Source: Nesterenkonia sphaerica
GTDB taxonomy: Bacteria > Actinomycetota > Actinomycetes > Actinomycetales > Micrococcaceae
DNA length: 64,000 bases
Direction of reading: 5' to 3'
Assembly: GCF_005771565.1 (NCBI RefSeq)
Contig: NZ_VAWA01000004.1
Span: 62,001-126,000, forward strand
Part shown: positions 29,177 through 38,863 of the stretch, piece by piece
How the letters are laid out: each line of letters opens with the position of its first letter
Position numbering within the stretch: the stretch's first letter is position 1
Position numbers and translations under genes: made by a program
The notes under the pieces: generated by a model
Told to the model about the DNA's origin: nothing
Seen by the model: only the letters and a program-made list of their open reading frames with translations
Database searches by the model: none

Positions 29177-30635
29177 TCCGCGTGGGTTTCTGAAGCACCG
29201 CGAACGCCAAGACAGACCATCCCGCCCGGTCCCGGTGCGCATCATGGACTTCAAAGAGGTCAAGGAGCGGCAGGACCGCGGGGTCACACAGACCCAGGCG
29301 GGACGATGCATGGACTGCGGCATCCCGTTCTGCCACACCGGGTGCCCGCTGGGGAACCTCATTCCCGAGTGGAACGACCTGGTCTGGCGGGACCAGTGGG
29401 ACGAGGCGTACAACCGGCTCCATATGACCAACAACTTCCCGGAGTTCACCGGGCGGATCTGCCCGGCGCCCTGTGAGACCTCCTGCGTGCTGGGCATCAA
29501 CCAACCGGCAGTGACCATCAAGCAGTCTGAAGTGGAGATCGCCGACGAGGCCTTGGAGCGGGGCTACGTGGAGCCGGTGCCGCCGAACCGGCTGACCGGC
29601 AAGACCGTGGCCGTGGTCGGCTCCGGCCCGGCCGGACTGGCCGCAGCCCAGCAGCTGACCCGCGCCGGGCACACCGTGGCAGTCTATGAGCGCGACGACC
29701 GGCTCGGCGGTCTGCTGCGCTACGGCATCCCGGACTTCAAAATGGAAAAGCACCTGGTGGACTTCCGCATTACGCAGATGGAGGCGGAAGGCACTCGCTT
29801 TTACCCCTCCACGGAGATCGGCTCGGACATCACCTGGGACAGCCTGCGCAACTCCTACGACGCCGTCATCGTCGGCACCGGAGCCATGGTCCCCCGGGAC
29901 CTGCGGATCCCGGGCCGGGGACTGAGCGGCATTCACTTCGCCATGGACTACCTCGTGCAGTCCAACCGTGCGGTGGCCGGAGATGACGTGCCGGATCAGA
30001 TCCACGCCAAGGACAAACATGTGGTGATCCTCGGCGGTGGGGACACCGGCGCCGACTGCATCGGTACCGCCCACAGGCATCAGGCGAAGTCTGTGACCAC
30101 ACTGGCCATCGGCAAGGAGCTGCCCCGGCAGCGGCCCGAGCATGAGCCGTGGCCCATGGACCCCCGGGTCTTCGAGGTCTCCAGCGCCCATGAGGAGGGC
30201 GGTGAGGTCAAGTGGCTGGCCTCCACCGTGGAGTTCCTAGGTGACGAGCACGGCAATGTCCGCGCCCTGCGCGGGGCCGAGACCCAGTACAACAGCGACG
30301 GCACCCGCACCCCCAAACCTGGCACCGAGTGGGAGATACCCGCAGACCTGGTGCTGTTGGCGCTGGGATTCACCGGCGCGGAACCGGAGACACTCACCGA
30401 CCAGTTGGGGATGGAGTTCGCACCCAGCGGGACGGTGCAGCGGGCCGAGGATTACCAGACCAATGTCGAGGGCATCTACACCGTCGGCGACGCTGGCCGG
30501 GGTGCGTCCCTGGTGGTCTGGGCCATTGCCGAGGGCCGAGCCGCCGCCGCGAAGGTCGACGAATACCTCGAGGGCACCACCCGGCTGCCGGCACCAGTGT
30601 CCCCGAGCGACCGAGCCATCACGCTGGCGCCCTGA
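29169..30635 (+). CDS. gltD: Glutamate synthase small subunit
   Basis: 488 residues. GltD takes electrons from NADPH through FAD and two 4Fe-4S clusters and delivers them to GltB. Cluster ligands are in [17 protein letters not shown] and [15 protein letters not shown] binding is [17 protein letters not shown], and NADPH binding is [15 protein letters not shown]. The C-terminal [10 protein letters not shown]-like block is [15 protein letters not shown]. The ATG lies inside the end of gltB (8-bp overlap), so translation is coupled. A GC-rich imperfect hairpin follows the stop. Confidence 0.98.
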   Translation: MADPRGFLKHRERQDRPSRPVPVRIMDFKEVKERQDRGVTQTQAGRCMDCGIPFCHTGCPLGNLIPEWNDLVWRDQWDEAYNRLHMTNNFPEFTGRICPAPCETSCVLGINQPAVTIKQSEVEIADEALERGYVEPVPPNRLTGKTVAVVGSGPAGLAAAQQLTRAGHTVAVYERDDRLGGLLRYGIPDFKMEKHLVDFRITQMEAEGTRFYPSTEIGSDITWDSLRNSYDAVIVGTGAMVPRDLRIPGRGLSGIHFAMDYLVQSNRAVAGDDVPDQIHAKDKHVVILGGGDTGADCIGTAHRHQAKSVTTLAIGKELPRQRPEHEPWPMDPRVFEVSSAHEEGGEVKWLASTVEFLGDEHGNVRALRGAETQYNSDGTRTPKPGTEWEIPADLVLLALGFTGAEPETLTDQLGMEFAPSGTVQRAEDYQTNVEGIYTVGDAGRGASLVVWAIAEGRAAAAKVDEYLEGTTRLPAPVSPSDRAITLAP

Positions 30636-30638
30636 CAC

Positions 30639-30660
30639 GCCGCCTGGCCCGCCCGGCGGC
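30639..30660 (+). terminator. Candidate terminator after gltD
   Basis: GCCGCC(T)GG pairs with CC(C)GGCGGC around a tight loop, eight pairs with one mismatch, 4 nt after the gltD stop. There is no long T tail. A TAGGCT box (30671-30676) right after it could start pyk transcription. Confidence 0.45.
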
Positions 30661-30735
30661 CATTCTGCGATAGGCTCACAGTCACATCCGGCCCAATGTC
30701 GTGCCATTTTCCGTACCGACCACCAGAGGTGAGGC

Positions 30736-32268
30736 ATGAGACACGCGAAGATTGTTGCCACATTCGGCCCAGCCACCGCCGGCTATGAGAGGACGCGAGA
30801 GCTGATTGAGGCCGGCGTGGACGTGGTGAGAGTCAATATGAGCCACGGCGAGTACGCCGTCCACGAAGAGACCTACCACACTGTCCGCGAAGTGGCCCAG
30901 GATCTCCGCCAGGCGGTGGCCATCTTCGCCGATCTGCAGGGGCCGAAGATTCGGCTCGGCCGCTTCGCCGCCGGACCGCACCAGCTGGAGGCCGGACAGC
31001 GCTTCACCATCACCACCCGCCAGGTCGAGGGCACCGCCGAGCTGTGCTCGACCACGCTGGAGACTCTTCCGCAGGACGTCAGCGTCGGGGACACCCTGCT
31101 GATCGACGACGGCAAGATCAGCCTGCGCGCCGTCGAAGTCGGCGAAACCGACGTCGTCACCGAAGTGGTGGTCCCCGGACAGGTCTCCAACAACAAAGGC
31201 ATCAACCTGCCCGGAGTCGCTGTCTCAGTGCCGGCCCTGAGCCAGAAGGATGAGGACGATCTGCGCTGGGCGCTGCGCACCGGCTTCGACATGATCGCGC
31301 TGTCCTTCGTCCGTGACGCCGCAGACATCGAAGCGGTGCACCGGATCATGGATGAGGAGGGACGGCGGGTCCCGATCATCGCCAAGATCGAGAAGCCCCA
31401 AGCAGTGGCGGCCCTGCAGGACGTCATCGACGCCTTCGACGCCGTCATGGTCGCCCGCGGCGACCTCGGCGTAGAGCTTCCCCTGGAGGAGGTGCCGCTG
31501 GTGCAGAAGCGCGCCGTGGAGCTCGCCCGGCGCTGGGCCAAACCGGTGATTGTGGCCACCCAGGTGCTGGAGTCGATGATCGACAACCCCCGGCCCACCC
31601 GGGCGGAGGCCTCCGACTGCGCCAACGCGGTGCTCGACGGCGCTGATGCGGTGATGCTCTCCGGGGAGACGTCGGTGGGCAAGTACCCGGTCCAGACGGT
31701 GAAGACCATGGCCTCCATCATTCAGGCCACGGAGGTCAAGGGACTGGAGCGGATCCCCCAGCTGGGCACGAAGCCGCGCACCCGCGGCGGTGCCATCACC
31801 CGCGCGGCCAATGAGATCGCCGAACAGCTGGAGGTGCCGTACCTGGCGACCTTCACCCGTTCCGGCGACTCCGCACGCCGGCTCTCACGGCTGCGTCCGA
31901 AGCAGCCGATCTTCGCCTTCACCCATGTGGAGCACACCCACAACACCATGTGCCTGTCCTGGGGCGTCCAGCCCCGGTGGGTGGAATTCGCCTCCCATAC
32001 GGACAGGATGACCGGCCAGGTGGAGAAGCTCCTGCTGGAGGAGGGGGTGGCCGTCCCGGGCGATCTGGTGGTGATTGCTGCCGGCTCACCTCCCGGACAG
32101 GCCGGCACCACCAATATGGTCAAAGTCCACCGCATCGGCGATCTGCCCGATGGTGGGCTCAGCGTGGAGGCACTGCGGCGCGGCGAGGTTCCGGCCACAA
32201 GGGAGCCGATCCGCCCATGGCCTTCGGCCAGCGCCTCCAGCGCCGCCTCGGCACACAGCGCTATCTGA
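30736..32268 (+). CDS. pyk: Pyruvate kinase
   Basis: 510 residues. It makes pyruvate and ATP from phosphoenolpyruvate and ADP in glycolysis. The N-terminus KIVATFGPAT is typical. Landmarks are RVNMSHG, ADLQGPKIRLGRF, IAKIEKPQA, MVARGDLGVE, the substrate block ATQVLESMI and GADAVMLSGETSVGKYP. The C-terminal allosteric domain is complete. A Ser/Ala-rich tail (about 25 residues after RGEVPATREP) exceeds the usual length. The ATG follows AGAGGTGAGG. It lies 468 bp upstream of the helicase... with tRNA-Leu between them (start 32369). Confidence 0.97.
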   Translation: MRHAKIVATFGPATAGYERTRELIEAGVDVVRVNMSHGEYAVHEETYHTVREVAQDLRQAVAIFADLQGPKIRLGRFAAGPHQLEAGQRFTITTRQVEGTAELCSTTLETLPQDVSVGDTLLIDDGKISLRAVEVGETDVVTEVVVPGQVSNNKGINLPGVAVSVPALSQKDEDDLRWALRTGFDMIALSFVRDAADIEAVHRIMDEEGRRVPIIAKIEKPQAVAALQDVIDAFDAVMVARGDLGVELPLEEVPLVQKRAVELARRWAKPVIVATQVLESMIDNPRPTRAEASDCANAVLDGADAVMLSGETSVGKYPVQTVKTMASIIQATEVKGLERIPQLGTKPRTRGGAITRAANEIAEQLEVPYLATFTRSGDSARRLSRLRPKQPIFAFTHVEHTHNTMCLSWGVQPRWVEFASHTDRMTGQVEKLLLEEGVAVPGDLVVIAAGSPPGQAGTTNMVKVHRIGDLPDGGLSVEALRRGEVPATREPIRPWPSASASSAASAHSAI

Positions 32269-32368
32269 GCACTGCCGGTGCGCGTGGCGCCGAGCATCGG
32301 TGCTGCGCGTTCCCGGATGCGGGGGCAAATTCTCTTCAGGCCCTCCGGCAGGTATTGTTAACGGGCTT

Positions 32369-32451
32369 GCCCGCGTGGCGGAATGGTAGACGCACCGCAC
32401 TCAAAATGCGGCGATCGAAAGATCGTGTGAGTTCGAGTCTCACCGCGGGCA
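32369..32451 (+). tRNA. tRNA-Leu (anticodon CAA)
   Basis: 83 nt with a long variable arm (GATCGAAAGATC), the class II form. Acceptor GCCCGCG pairs with CGCGGGC, discriminator A. The anticodon loop CTCAAAA gives CAA. CCA is not encoded. TATTGT (32353-32358) is a possible -10, with a weak TTCTCT 17 bp upstream. No integrase or direct repeat is visible nearby, so it is not an occupied attachment site. Confidence 0.97.
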
Positions 32452-32480
32452 CTGACACCACCCTGTAGCAACCGACCACC

Positions 32481-34550
32481 GTGCGGGGGACCATGAGCTC
32501 GGCAGCAGCCGAACTTGCTGATGACGCCTTCATCATCAGCCGCGAACAGCACCAAGAGACCCTGCGCATCGAAGCTGTCGTCGCCGCCGCTGCGGCCGGG
32601 AAGTGGTACGAACGGGTCATCCTCGAACGGCACCACCACACCGTGCGAGCCAGCTGCACCTGCGATGAGCCCCACACTGCAGACGGCGCTGAATGCGTGC
32701 ACGCGCAGGCCGCGCTGATCGCCTCCGGACTGGTACTTCCCCCACTGGGGCCCGGCCACCGGCGGGCCACCGCCCCGCCACAGGTACAGATCGGCACCTC
32801 CACCACCAGCGGCGACTGGTTCGACCTGCACATCACCGTCACCATCGAAGATGAAGAGGTCGACTTCGAAGCCCTGTTCGCCGCGCTGGTGCGCCAGGAC
32901 CCCATGTTCGTGCTGCCCTCCGGGACCTGGTTCCCCCTGGATTCTCCTGAGCTGGACCAGCTGCGCAGCATCATCGACGAAGCGCGCAGCCTCAACGATC
33001 CGCGCGCGCCGCTGCGGGTCCACCGATACCAGATCGACCTCTGGGAGGAACTGGGCCAGGTGGGGCTGGTCTCCGCCCAGCAGCACCGCTGGTGGGAAGC
33101 CCTCCGGAAGCTCACCCAGGAGGACCGGATCGACCCGCTGCCGGCCCCGGCGGGGCTGCGTGCGCAGATGCGGCCCTATCAGCACGCGGGCTACAGCTGG
33201 CTGAGTTTCCTCCATGACCATGGGCTCGGCGGCATCCTCGCCGATGACATGGGCCTGGGCAAGACGCTGCAGACCCTGGCCATGATTCAGAGAGTTCACG
33301 AATGCAATCCCGCAGCAGCACCATTTCTGATCGTCGCTCCCACTTCGGTGATGAACAACTGGGCAAGGGAGGCCGCAGAGTTCACCCCGGATCTGCAGGT
33401 CTGCGTGGTCAGCGCCACCGAGCAGCGCCGCGGACACAGCCTCGCTGAGGTGAGCGCCGGGGCTGACCTGGTGGTGGTCTCCTACGCACTGTTCCGGCTC
33501 GAATTCGATTCCTATGACACCCTCCAGTGGTCCGGGCTGGTGCTCGACGAGGCTCAAATGATCAAGAATCACACCTCTCGCGGGTACCGGGCCGCCCGTG
33601 ATCTGCGCACCCCTTTCAAACTCGTGGTGACCGGCACCCCGATGGAGAACAACCTCCACGAGCTGTGGGCCCTGACGTCGATCGCCTGCCCAGGTCTGCT
33701 GGGCGGCCGCAGGGAGTTCGGCCGCACCTTCCGTGATCCCATCGAGAAGAATCACGACACCGCCCGACTGGCCCGGCTGCGCAATCGGCTGCGGCCGTTC
33801 CTGCTGCGCCGCAGAAAAGAGCGTGTCGCGGCAGAGCTCCCCGCCAAGCAGGAGCAGGTCCTTGAGCTTGAGCTCGACAGCGAACATCGCCGGCTCTACG
33901 ACCGCAGGCTCCAGCGGGAACGGCAGAAGGTCCTGGGGCTGGTGGAGAACTTCACCGTCAACAGGTTCGAGATCTTCCGGTCCTTGACGCTGCTGCGCCA
34001 GCTGGCCCTGGACCCGGAGCTGGTGGGGGAGGGGACGGCACCCTCGGCCAAACTCGACACGCTGGCTGCCCTGCTGCGCGAAGCCGTGACTGACGGCCAC
34101 CAGGTGCTGGTGATCAGCCAGTTCACCCGCTTCCTGGGCAAAGCACAGAAGGCGGCGGCGTCGTCGGGGATCCCCACCGCGTATCTGGACGGTTCCACCA
34201 CCGACCGTGCCGCGGCGGTCGAGCAGTTCCGGTCCGGTGCGGCGCCGGTGTTCTTCGTCTCCATGAAGGCCGGAGGGTTCGGCCTGAACCTGGTGGAGGC
34301 GGACTACGTGATCCTCCTGGACCCCTGGTGGAACCCTGCGGCGGAGGAGCAGGCCATCGACCGGGCACACCGCATTGGGCGGACGCGGACCGTGCTTGTC
34401 TACCGCCTGGTCTCTCAGGACACCATCGAGGCCAAGGTGATGGCACTGAAGGCATCCAAGGCTGAGCTCTTCACCCGGGTCCTCGACGACGCCGGCGCAG
34501 CAGACCCCGGGGCAGTGACTGCCGAGGACATCCGTGCGCTGATCAGCTAG
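32481..34550 (+). CDS. SNF2-family helicase with N-terminal SWIM zinc finger, short form
   Basis: 689 residues from the GTG, or 685 from the ATG at 32493; neither has a good ribosome site. An N-terminal SWIM zinc finger has Cys59, Cys61, Cys72 and His74. A linker of about 150 residues leads to the ATPase: motif I DDMGLGKT (near 255), DEAQ box (LDEAQMIKN, near 355), TGTPMENN, then FTRF, LDGSTTDR and GGFGLNLVEAD...DPWWNPAAE and DRAHRIGR. The protein should remodel or translocate on DNA. Full-length actinobacterial SWIM/SNF2 proteins are usually about 1000 residues; this one lacks much of the middle region. Role unknown; DNA repair or transcription recycling is possible. Confidence 0.88.
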   Translation: MRGTMSSAAAELADDAFIISREQHQETLRIEAVVAAAAAGKWYERVILERHHHTVRASCTCDEPHTADGAECVHAQAALIASGLVLPPLGPGHRRATAPPQVQIGTSTTSGDWFDLHITVTIEDEEVDFEALFAALVRQDPMFVLPSGTWFPLDSPELDQLRSIIDEARSLNDPRAPLRVHRYQIDLWEELGQVGLVSAQQHRWWEALRKLTQEDRIDPLPAPAGLRAQMRPYQHAGYSWLSFLHDHGLGGILADDMGLGKTLQTLAMIQRVHECNPAAAPFLIVAPTSVMNNWAREAAEFTPDLQVCVVSATEQRRGHSLAEVSAGADLVVVSYALFRLEFDSYDTLQWSGLVLDEAQMIKNHTSRGYRAARDLRTPFKLVVTGTPMENNLHELWALTSIACPGLLGGRREFGRTFRDPIEKNHDTARLARLRNRLRPFLLRRRKERVAAELPAKQEQVLELELDSEHRRLYDRRLQRERQKVLGLVENFTVNRFEIFRSLTLLRQLALDPELVGEGTAPSAKLDTLAALLREAVTDGHQVLVISQFTRFLGKAQKAAASSGIPTAYLDGSTTDRAAAVEQFRSGAAPVFFVSMKAGGFGLNLVEADYVILLDPWWNPAAEEQAIDRAHRIGRTRTVLVYRLVSQDTIEAKVMALKASKAELFTRVLDDAGAADPGAVTAEDIRALIS

Positions 34551-34677
34551 GCCTCTGATGAGCAGTCTCCGATGAGCTAGGTGCGCGGCGAGGAGGGCGG
34601 TAGGATCGGGTCGAATACCATCATCACGCAGGGCTCAGCGGGGCCGCTGCAACTCGCGACGAAGATCGAGGAGATCT

Positions 34678-35292
34678 GTGACTGAGCAGGAGGAAGCCTC
34701 AACCCAGGAGGCGGCAGCGGAGGGCAAGCGCCGGGTCTTGGTCGCTGAAGACGAGACGCTGATCCGGTTAGACATCGTCGAAATCCTCACTGGCGCCGGC
34801 TACCACGTGGTGGGAGAAGCCGAGAACGGCGAAAAGGCGGTGGACCTGGCGCGCGAGCACACCCCGGACCTGGTGGTCATGGATGTGAAGATGCCGGTCA
34901 TGGACGGGCTCACCGCAGCGAAAATCATCGCCGAGGAGAAAATTGCCCCAGTGGTGATGCTCACCGCCTTCTCGCAGCGTGACCTGGTCGAATCCGCCCG
35001 GGAGGCCGGGGCCATGGCCTATGTGGTGAAGCCCTTCAGTGAGAGCGACCTCATTCCGGCCATCGAGGTGGCCGCTGCGCGGTTTGATGAGCTGCGCGCC
35101 CTGGAGAGCGAGGTTTCCTCCCTGGCGGAGAAGTTTGAGACTCGCAAACTGGTGGACCGGGCCAAGTCGCTGCTGATTTCGAAGATGTCACTGAGCGAGG
35201 CCGATGCCTTCCGGTGGATCCAGAAGACTTCCATGGACCGGCGCCTCACCATGCGTGAAGTGGCGGAAACCGTGGTTGACCAGATGGGCTGA
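34678..35292 (+). CDS. pdtaR: Response regulator with ANTAR RNA-binding domain (PdtaR-like)
   Basis: 204 residues. The receiver domain has acidic pocket Glu24-Asp25, phospho-acceptor Asp69 (VVMDVKMPVMDG) and the switch Thr/Lys region MLTAFSQRD and VVKPF. A helix links to an ANTAR domain (about 140-195: LVDRAKSLLISKMSLSEADAFRWIQ...MDRRLTMREVAETVV). ANTAR domains bind paired hexaloop RNA hairpins and block terminators. The order near pyk resembles the mycobacterial pdtaR locus. The partner histidine kinase is not in the window. GTG start with GAGGAG 5 nt upstream; TAGGAT (34601-34606) is a possible -10 with a 65-nt 5' leader. Confidence 0.92.
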   Translation: MTEQEEASTQEAAAEGKRRVLVAEDETLIRLDIVEILTGAGYHVVGEAENGEKAVDLAREHTPDLVVMDVKMPVMDGLTAAKIIAEEKIAPVVMLTAFSQRDLVESAREAGAMAYVVKPFSESDLIPAIEVAAARFDELRALESEVSSLAEKFETRKLVDRAKSLLISKMSLSEADAFRWIQKTSMDRRLTMREVAETVVDQMG

Positions 35293-35304
35293 CGCCTCTC
35301 CACG

Positions 35305-36204
35305 ATGCCCCTCCGCCATGTGTGCCTGGCGCTGATTGTGATTCTGCTCTGGGGTGCAAACTTCATCGCGATCCACTTTTCGCTCCAGCAGTTTCCGCCG
35401 TTATTCCTCGTCGCGCTGCGCTTTCTGCTGCTGGCGGTGCCGGTGCTCCTGTTCGTCCCGCGACCTCAGGTGAAGTGGCGCTGGCTGCTGGGCTATGGCC
35501 TCGGATTCGGCACCTTGCAGTTCTTCGGCCTGTACCTAGGCATGGCCGCCGGTTTCCCTGCTGGGCTGGCCTCATTGGTGCTGCAGTCCTCCGCGCCGTT
35601 CACCGTGCTGCTGGGGGCGCTGCTGCTGGGCGAACGCCTGGGCAGTCGCCGCGCCGTAGGTGTGGGCACCGCCGTACTGGGTCTGGCCGTGGTGGGGCTT
35701 GCCCGGGGCGGGGCCGACGGGTGGCTTCCGTTCCTGCTGGTGGTCCTGGGTGGGTTCGGCTGGGCGCTGGGAAATCTCGCCTCTCGGCAGGCCCAGGCTG
35801 CCCAACCGCTGCGCCTGGTGCTGTGGATGTCGGTCATCCCGCCACTTCCGATGCTGGCACTGTCCATGCTGGTGGAAGGACCGGAGAGGGTGGGCACCGC
35901 CGTGGCCACCTCCTTCACCGCTGCGGCCGCACCCGCCTGGTGGGGCCTGGGCTTCACCATTGTGGGAGGCACCATCATCGGGTCCGGAATCTGGGTGTGG
36001 CTGATGGGGCGGCACCCGGCCGGAACAGTGGCGCCGTTCTCCATGCTGGTGCCGGTGGTCGGTATTCTCCTGGCCTGGTGGGTCTTGGGCCAGACTCCTG
36101 CGCTGGGGGAGATCCTCGGCGGGGTGCTGGTCCTCGCCGGAGTGCTGTGGGCCAACGGACGGCCGCTGCGGCTGCCTCCGCCGCGTCCGACGCCCCGGGC
36201 CTGA
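35305..36204 (+). CDS. eamA: EamA/DMT-family exporter, EamA (YdeD)-like
   Basis: 299 residues in ten hydrophobic segments, the two-repeat fold of the drug/metabolite transporter superfamily. The N-terminus [14 protein letters not shown] and the block [29 protein letters not shown] align closely in my memory with Escherichia coli EamA, an exporter of O-acetylserine and cysteine. [13 protein letters not shown] is in repeat 2. ATG at 35305 lies 12 bp after the pdtaR-like stop, so they may be co-transcribed, but no strong ribosome site is seen. The real substrate is not decided by sequence; other amino acids or metabolites are possible. Confidence 0.75.
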   Translation: MPLRHVCLALIVILLWGANFIAIHFSLQQFPPLFLVALRFLLLAVPVLLFVPRPQVKWRWLLGYGLGFGTLQFFGLYLGMAAGFPAGLASLVLQSSAPFTVLLGALLLGERLGSRRAVGVGTAVLGLAVVGLARGGADGWLPFLLVVLGGFGWALGNLASRQAQAAQPLRLVLWMSVIPPLPMLALSMLVEGPERVGTAVATSFTAAAAPAWWGLGFTIVGGTIIGSGIWVWLMGRHPAGTVAPFSMLVPVVGILLAWWVLGQTPALGEILGGVLVLAGVLWANGRPLRLPPPRPTPRA

Positions 36205-36273
36205 GCCTGGCTTGCGGGGTTCCCACGTTGTGAGACGTGCCACCGCAGCTGTGAGCAGGGCGAGAGGTCCGCG

Positions 36274-36279
36274 TAATAT
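36274..36279 (+). promoter_or_regulatory. Candidate -10 box of a leaderless ilvD promoter
   Basis: TAATAT fits the consensus TAnnnT and ends 7 nt before the ATG at 36287. It would put an upstream in-frame ATG (36278) inside the promoter. GAGAGG at 36262-36267 could instead serve as a ribosome site for 36278, so the two readings compete. Confidence 0.45.
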
Positions 36280-36286
36280 GGCACAC

Positions 36287-38053
36287 ATGTCCGCACCCAC
36301 AGAGCACAACGGCGCCGAAGCCCCCGCCACTGTCCCTCCCACACCGGTCACCGGTCCCAGCATCCCGGAGAAACCGCGGTCCTGGCAGGTCACCGACGGC
36401 TACACCCGCGCACCCGCCCGAGGTATGCTCCGCGCGGTCGGCATGGGCGACGACGATTTCAAGAAGGCTCAGATCGGAATCGCCAGCTCGTGGAACGAGA
36501 TCACCCCGTGCAACCTGTCCCTGGACCGCCTGGCCAAGGCGTCCAAAGAGGGCGTCCACGCAGGCGGCGGCTACCCTATGGAGTTCGGCACCATCAGCGT
36601 CTCAGACGGCATTTCCATGGGGCATGAGGGGATGCACTATTCGCTGGTCTCCCGTGAGGTGATCGCTGACTCAGTGGAGACGGTCATGCAGGCCGAACGC
36701 CTCGACGGGTCGGTGCTGCTGGCAGGCTGCGATAAGTCACTGCCGGGGATGCTCATGGCTGCTGCCCGGCTGGACCTCTCCAGCGTCTTCCTCTACGCCG
36801 GCTCCATCATGCCCGGGGTGGCCCGGTTCAAAGACGGCACGGAGCGCGAGGTCACGCTGATCGACGCCTTTGAGGGGGTCGGCGCCTGCGCACGGGGGAC
36901 CATCACCGAAGATGACCTCGATGTGATTGAGCGGGCGATCTGCCCCGGCGAAGGTGCCTGCGGCGGCATGTACACGGCCAACACCATGGCCTGCATCGGC
37001 GAGGCGCTGGGCCTGTCCCTGCCCGGATCGGCGGCACCGCCGAGCGCGGACCGCCGCCGCGACTACTACGCGCACAAGTCCGGAGAAGCAGTCGTGGAGA
37101 TGCTGCGCCAAGGGATCACCACCCGCGACATCCTCAGCCGGGAGGCATTCGAGAATGCCATTGCGGTCACCATGGCCTTCGGCGGCTCCACCAACGCGGT
37201 GCTTCACCTGCTGGCCATTGCGCGCGAAGCTGGTGTGGACCTGCAGCTGGAAGACTTCAACCGGATCGGTGACAAAGTCCCGCATCTGGGGGACCTCAAG
37301 CCGTTCGGACAGCACGTCATGGTGGACGTGGACCGGGTTGGCGGCGTGCCGGTGGTGATGCGCGCGCTGTTGGATGCCGGACTGCTGCACGGGGACTGCC
37401 TCACTGTGACCGGAAAGACTGTGGCGGAGAACCTCGCCGAGATCAATCCGCCGGATGTGGACGGCAAGATCATCCGCTCCCTGGACAACCCCATCCACCA
37501 CAACGGTGGTATCGCGGTGCTGCGCGGCAGCCTTGCCCCAGAAGGCGCAGTGGTGAAATCTGCCGGCTTCGACGCGGAAGTCTTCGAAGGCTCAGCCCGG
37601 GTCTTCGAGCGGGAACAGGAGGCACTCAAAGCGCTGGAGGAGGGCAAGATCCAGGCCGGCGACGTCGTCGTCATCCGGTATGAGGGTCCCAAGGGTGGGC
37701 CCGGAATGCGGGAGATGCTGGCGATCACCGGTGCCATCAAGGGTGCGGGCCTGGGCAAGGACGTGCTGCTGATCACTGACGGACGGTTCTCCGGAGGCAC
37801 CACGGGGCTGTGCATCGGCCACATTGCTCCGGAAGCCGTCGACGGCGGGCCGATCGCCTACATCGCCGACGGCGACTCCATCCGGGTGGACATCCCTGGA
37901 CGCACTATCGATCTGAAGGTCGATGAGCAGGAGCTGCAGCGCCGACGCTCCAGCCCGGACTGGCAGCCGCTGCCTCCCTATGTCACTACCGGGGTGCTGG
38001 GCAAGTACGCGAAATTGGTGCACTCCGCTGCTGAAGGCGCCTTCTGCGGCTAA
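36287..38053 (+). CDS. ilvD: Dihydroxy-acid dehydratase
   Basis: 588 residues from the ATG at 36287 (591 from 36278). It dehydrates the diols made by IlvC, giving the keto acids for valine and isoleucine. Iron-sulfur ligands are in [21 protein letters not shown] and [12 protein letters not shown]. Substrate block [10 protein letters not shown] and the C-terminal [17 protein letters not shown] are intact. It lies apart from the ilvBNC operon, with its own TAATAT promoter-like box. A FadR-type regulator gene converges on it 24 bp beyond the stop, and no hairpin is seen between the two. The N-terminus has about 40 residues of variable, Pro-rich sequence. Confidence 0.97.
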   Translation: MSAPTEHNGAEAPATVPPTPVTGPSIPEKPRSWQVTDGYTRAPARGMLRAVGMGDDDFKKAQIGIASSWNEITPCNLSLDRLAKASKEGVHAGGGYPMEFGTISVSDGISMGHEGMHYSLVSREVIADSVETVMQAERLDGSVLLAGCDKSLPGMLMAAARLDLSSVFLYAGSIMPGVARFKDGTEREVTLIDAFEGVGACARGTITEDDLDVIERAICPGEGACGGMYTANTMACIGEALGLSLPGSAAPPSADRRRDYYAHKSGEAVVEMLRQGITTRDILSREAFENAIAVTMAFGGSTNAVLHLLAIAREAGVDLQLEDFNRIGDKVPHLGDLKPFGQHVMVDVDRVGGVPVVMRALLDAGLLHGDCLTVTGKTVAENLAEINPPDVDGKIIRSLDNPIHHNGGIAVLRGSLAPEGAVVKSAGFDAEVFEGSARVFEREQEALKALEEGKIQAGDVVVIRYEGPKGGPGMREMLAITGAIKGAGLGKDVLLITDGRFSGGTTGLCIGHIAPEAVDGGPIAYIADGDSIRVDIPGRTIDLKVDEQELQRRRSSPDWQPLPPYVTTGVLGKYAKLVHSAAEGAFCG

Positions 38054-38077
38054 GTACCGGGCACGTCGGCGGGGGAG

Positions 38078-38863
38078 TCAGCCGACCAGCGGGGAGAGCG
38101 CCTTCAGCTCGAGGTCGCTGAGCCGGTCCTTGTAGAACCTGTAGATGTTCTCCGTAGCGGTCCGCCGTGCCCCGCCGGTGTCCCCGTCCCGGATGCGCTG
38201 GGTCAGTATGGCGGCATCCTCTGCGGAGCGCCGAAGCCGGGCCCGCAGGGCGGGAACATCCTCCTCCTCGCCCAATCGCTGACGTGCCACGGTGGTCAGC
38301 GCCTCATCGACCGCCTGACCGGTGACCTGAAGCAGCTGGTTGCCGGAGGCGGCGCGGATGGAGGAATGGAACCCCGAGAGGAGCTCGCCGAACTCTGTGG
38401 CCAGATCGGTGGCGGCCCCCGCCCCGGCTGCGCCGGCCCGGTGGGCCAGATCGTCCAGCGCGGCCGCGCAGGCAGAGATCCGCTGCTTCGCCTCCCCGGG
38501 ATCCGCGGCTGCGGCAAGCAGCGAGGCTTGTCCCTCCAGCAGCAGCCGGAACTGGAGAAGTTCTGCCCGGGTGGTGCCATGCTGGTGAGTCATGCGCGCC
38601 AATGGCCGTTCCAGCGCCTGCGGGGTGAAGGGTAGGATTTCGGCACCGCGGGGGTCCCCGGCGCGGCTGCTGACCACACCGGTGGCGTGGAGCACTCGCA
38701 TTGCCTCCCGCACCGTGGGCCGGGAGACGGAGAAGGTCTCCATCAGCTTCCGCTCCCCGGGCAGACGGTCACCGGGATGGAGCCGGCCCTCCCGGATGCC
38801 CTCCTCAATCTGGTCCACGATGATCTCGTAGGAGTTGACCTTCTTGACAGGTTCGAATCTCAT
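38078..38863 (-). CDS. FadR-subfamily (GntR) transcriptional regulator
   Basis: 261 residues. The N-terminal winged helix-turn-helix (about 10-75) has the family signature LHPGDRLPGERKLMETFSVSR followed by PTVREAMRVL. The C-terminal FCD all-alpha effector domain follows, with TEFGELLSGFHSSI among its blocks. These regulators bind TGGTnnnACCA-type sites and release DNA when they bind acids or sugars. It is the last gene of the eight-gene - strand set: its ATG follows the ATPase stop with no gap (38863/38864). A perfect FadR-type palindrome lies in the divergent promoter region at 47801-47813 and is the obvious target. The ligand is unknown. Confidence 0.9.
   Translation of the reverse strand: MRFEPVKKVNSYEIIVDQIEEGIREGRLHPGDRLPGERKLMETFSVSRPTVREAMRVLHATGVVSSRAGDPRGAEILPFTPQALERPLARMTHQHGTTRAELLQFRLLLEGQASLLAAAADPGEAKQRISACAAALDDLAHRAGAAGAGAATDLATEFGELLSGFHSSIRAASGNQLLQVTGQAVDEALTTVARQRLGEEEDVPALRARLRRSAEDAAILTQRIRDGDTGGARRTATENIYRFYKDRLSDLELKALSPLVG

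Noticed and set aside
32358-34370. A 670-codon - strand open frame opposite the SNF2 helicase
   Set aside because: It runs through tRNA-Leu and lies antisense to conserved helicase motifs.
32369-34550. Possible integrated element at tRNA-Leu
   Set aside because: No integrase, no direct repeat of the tRNA 3' end downstream, and the following genes are ordinary chromosomal ones.
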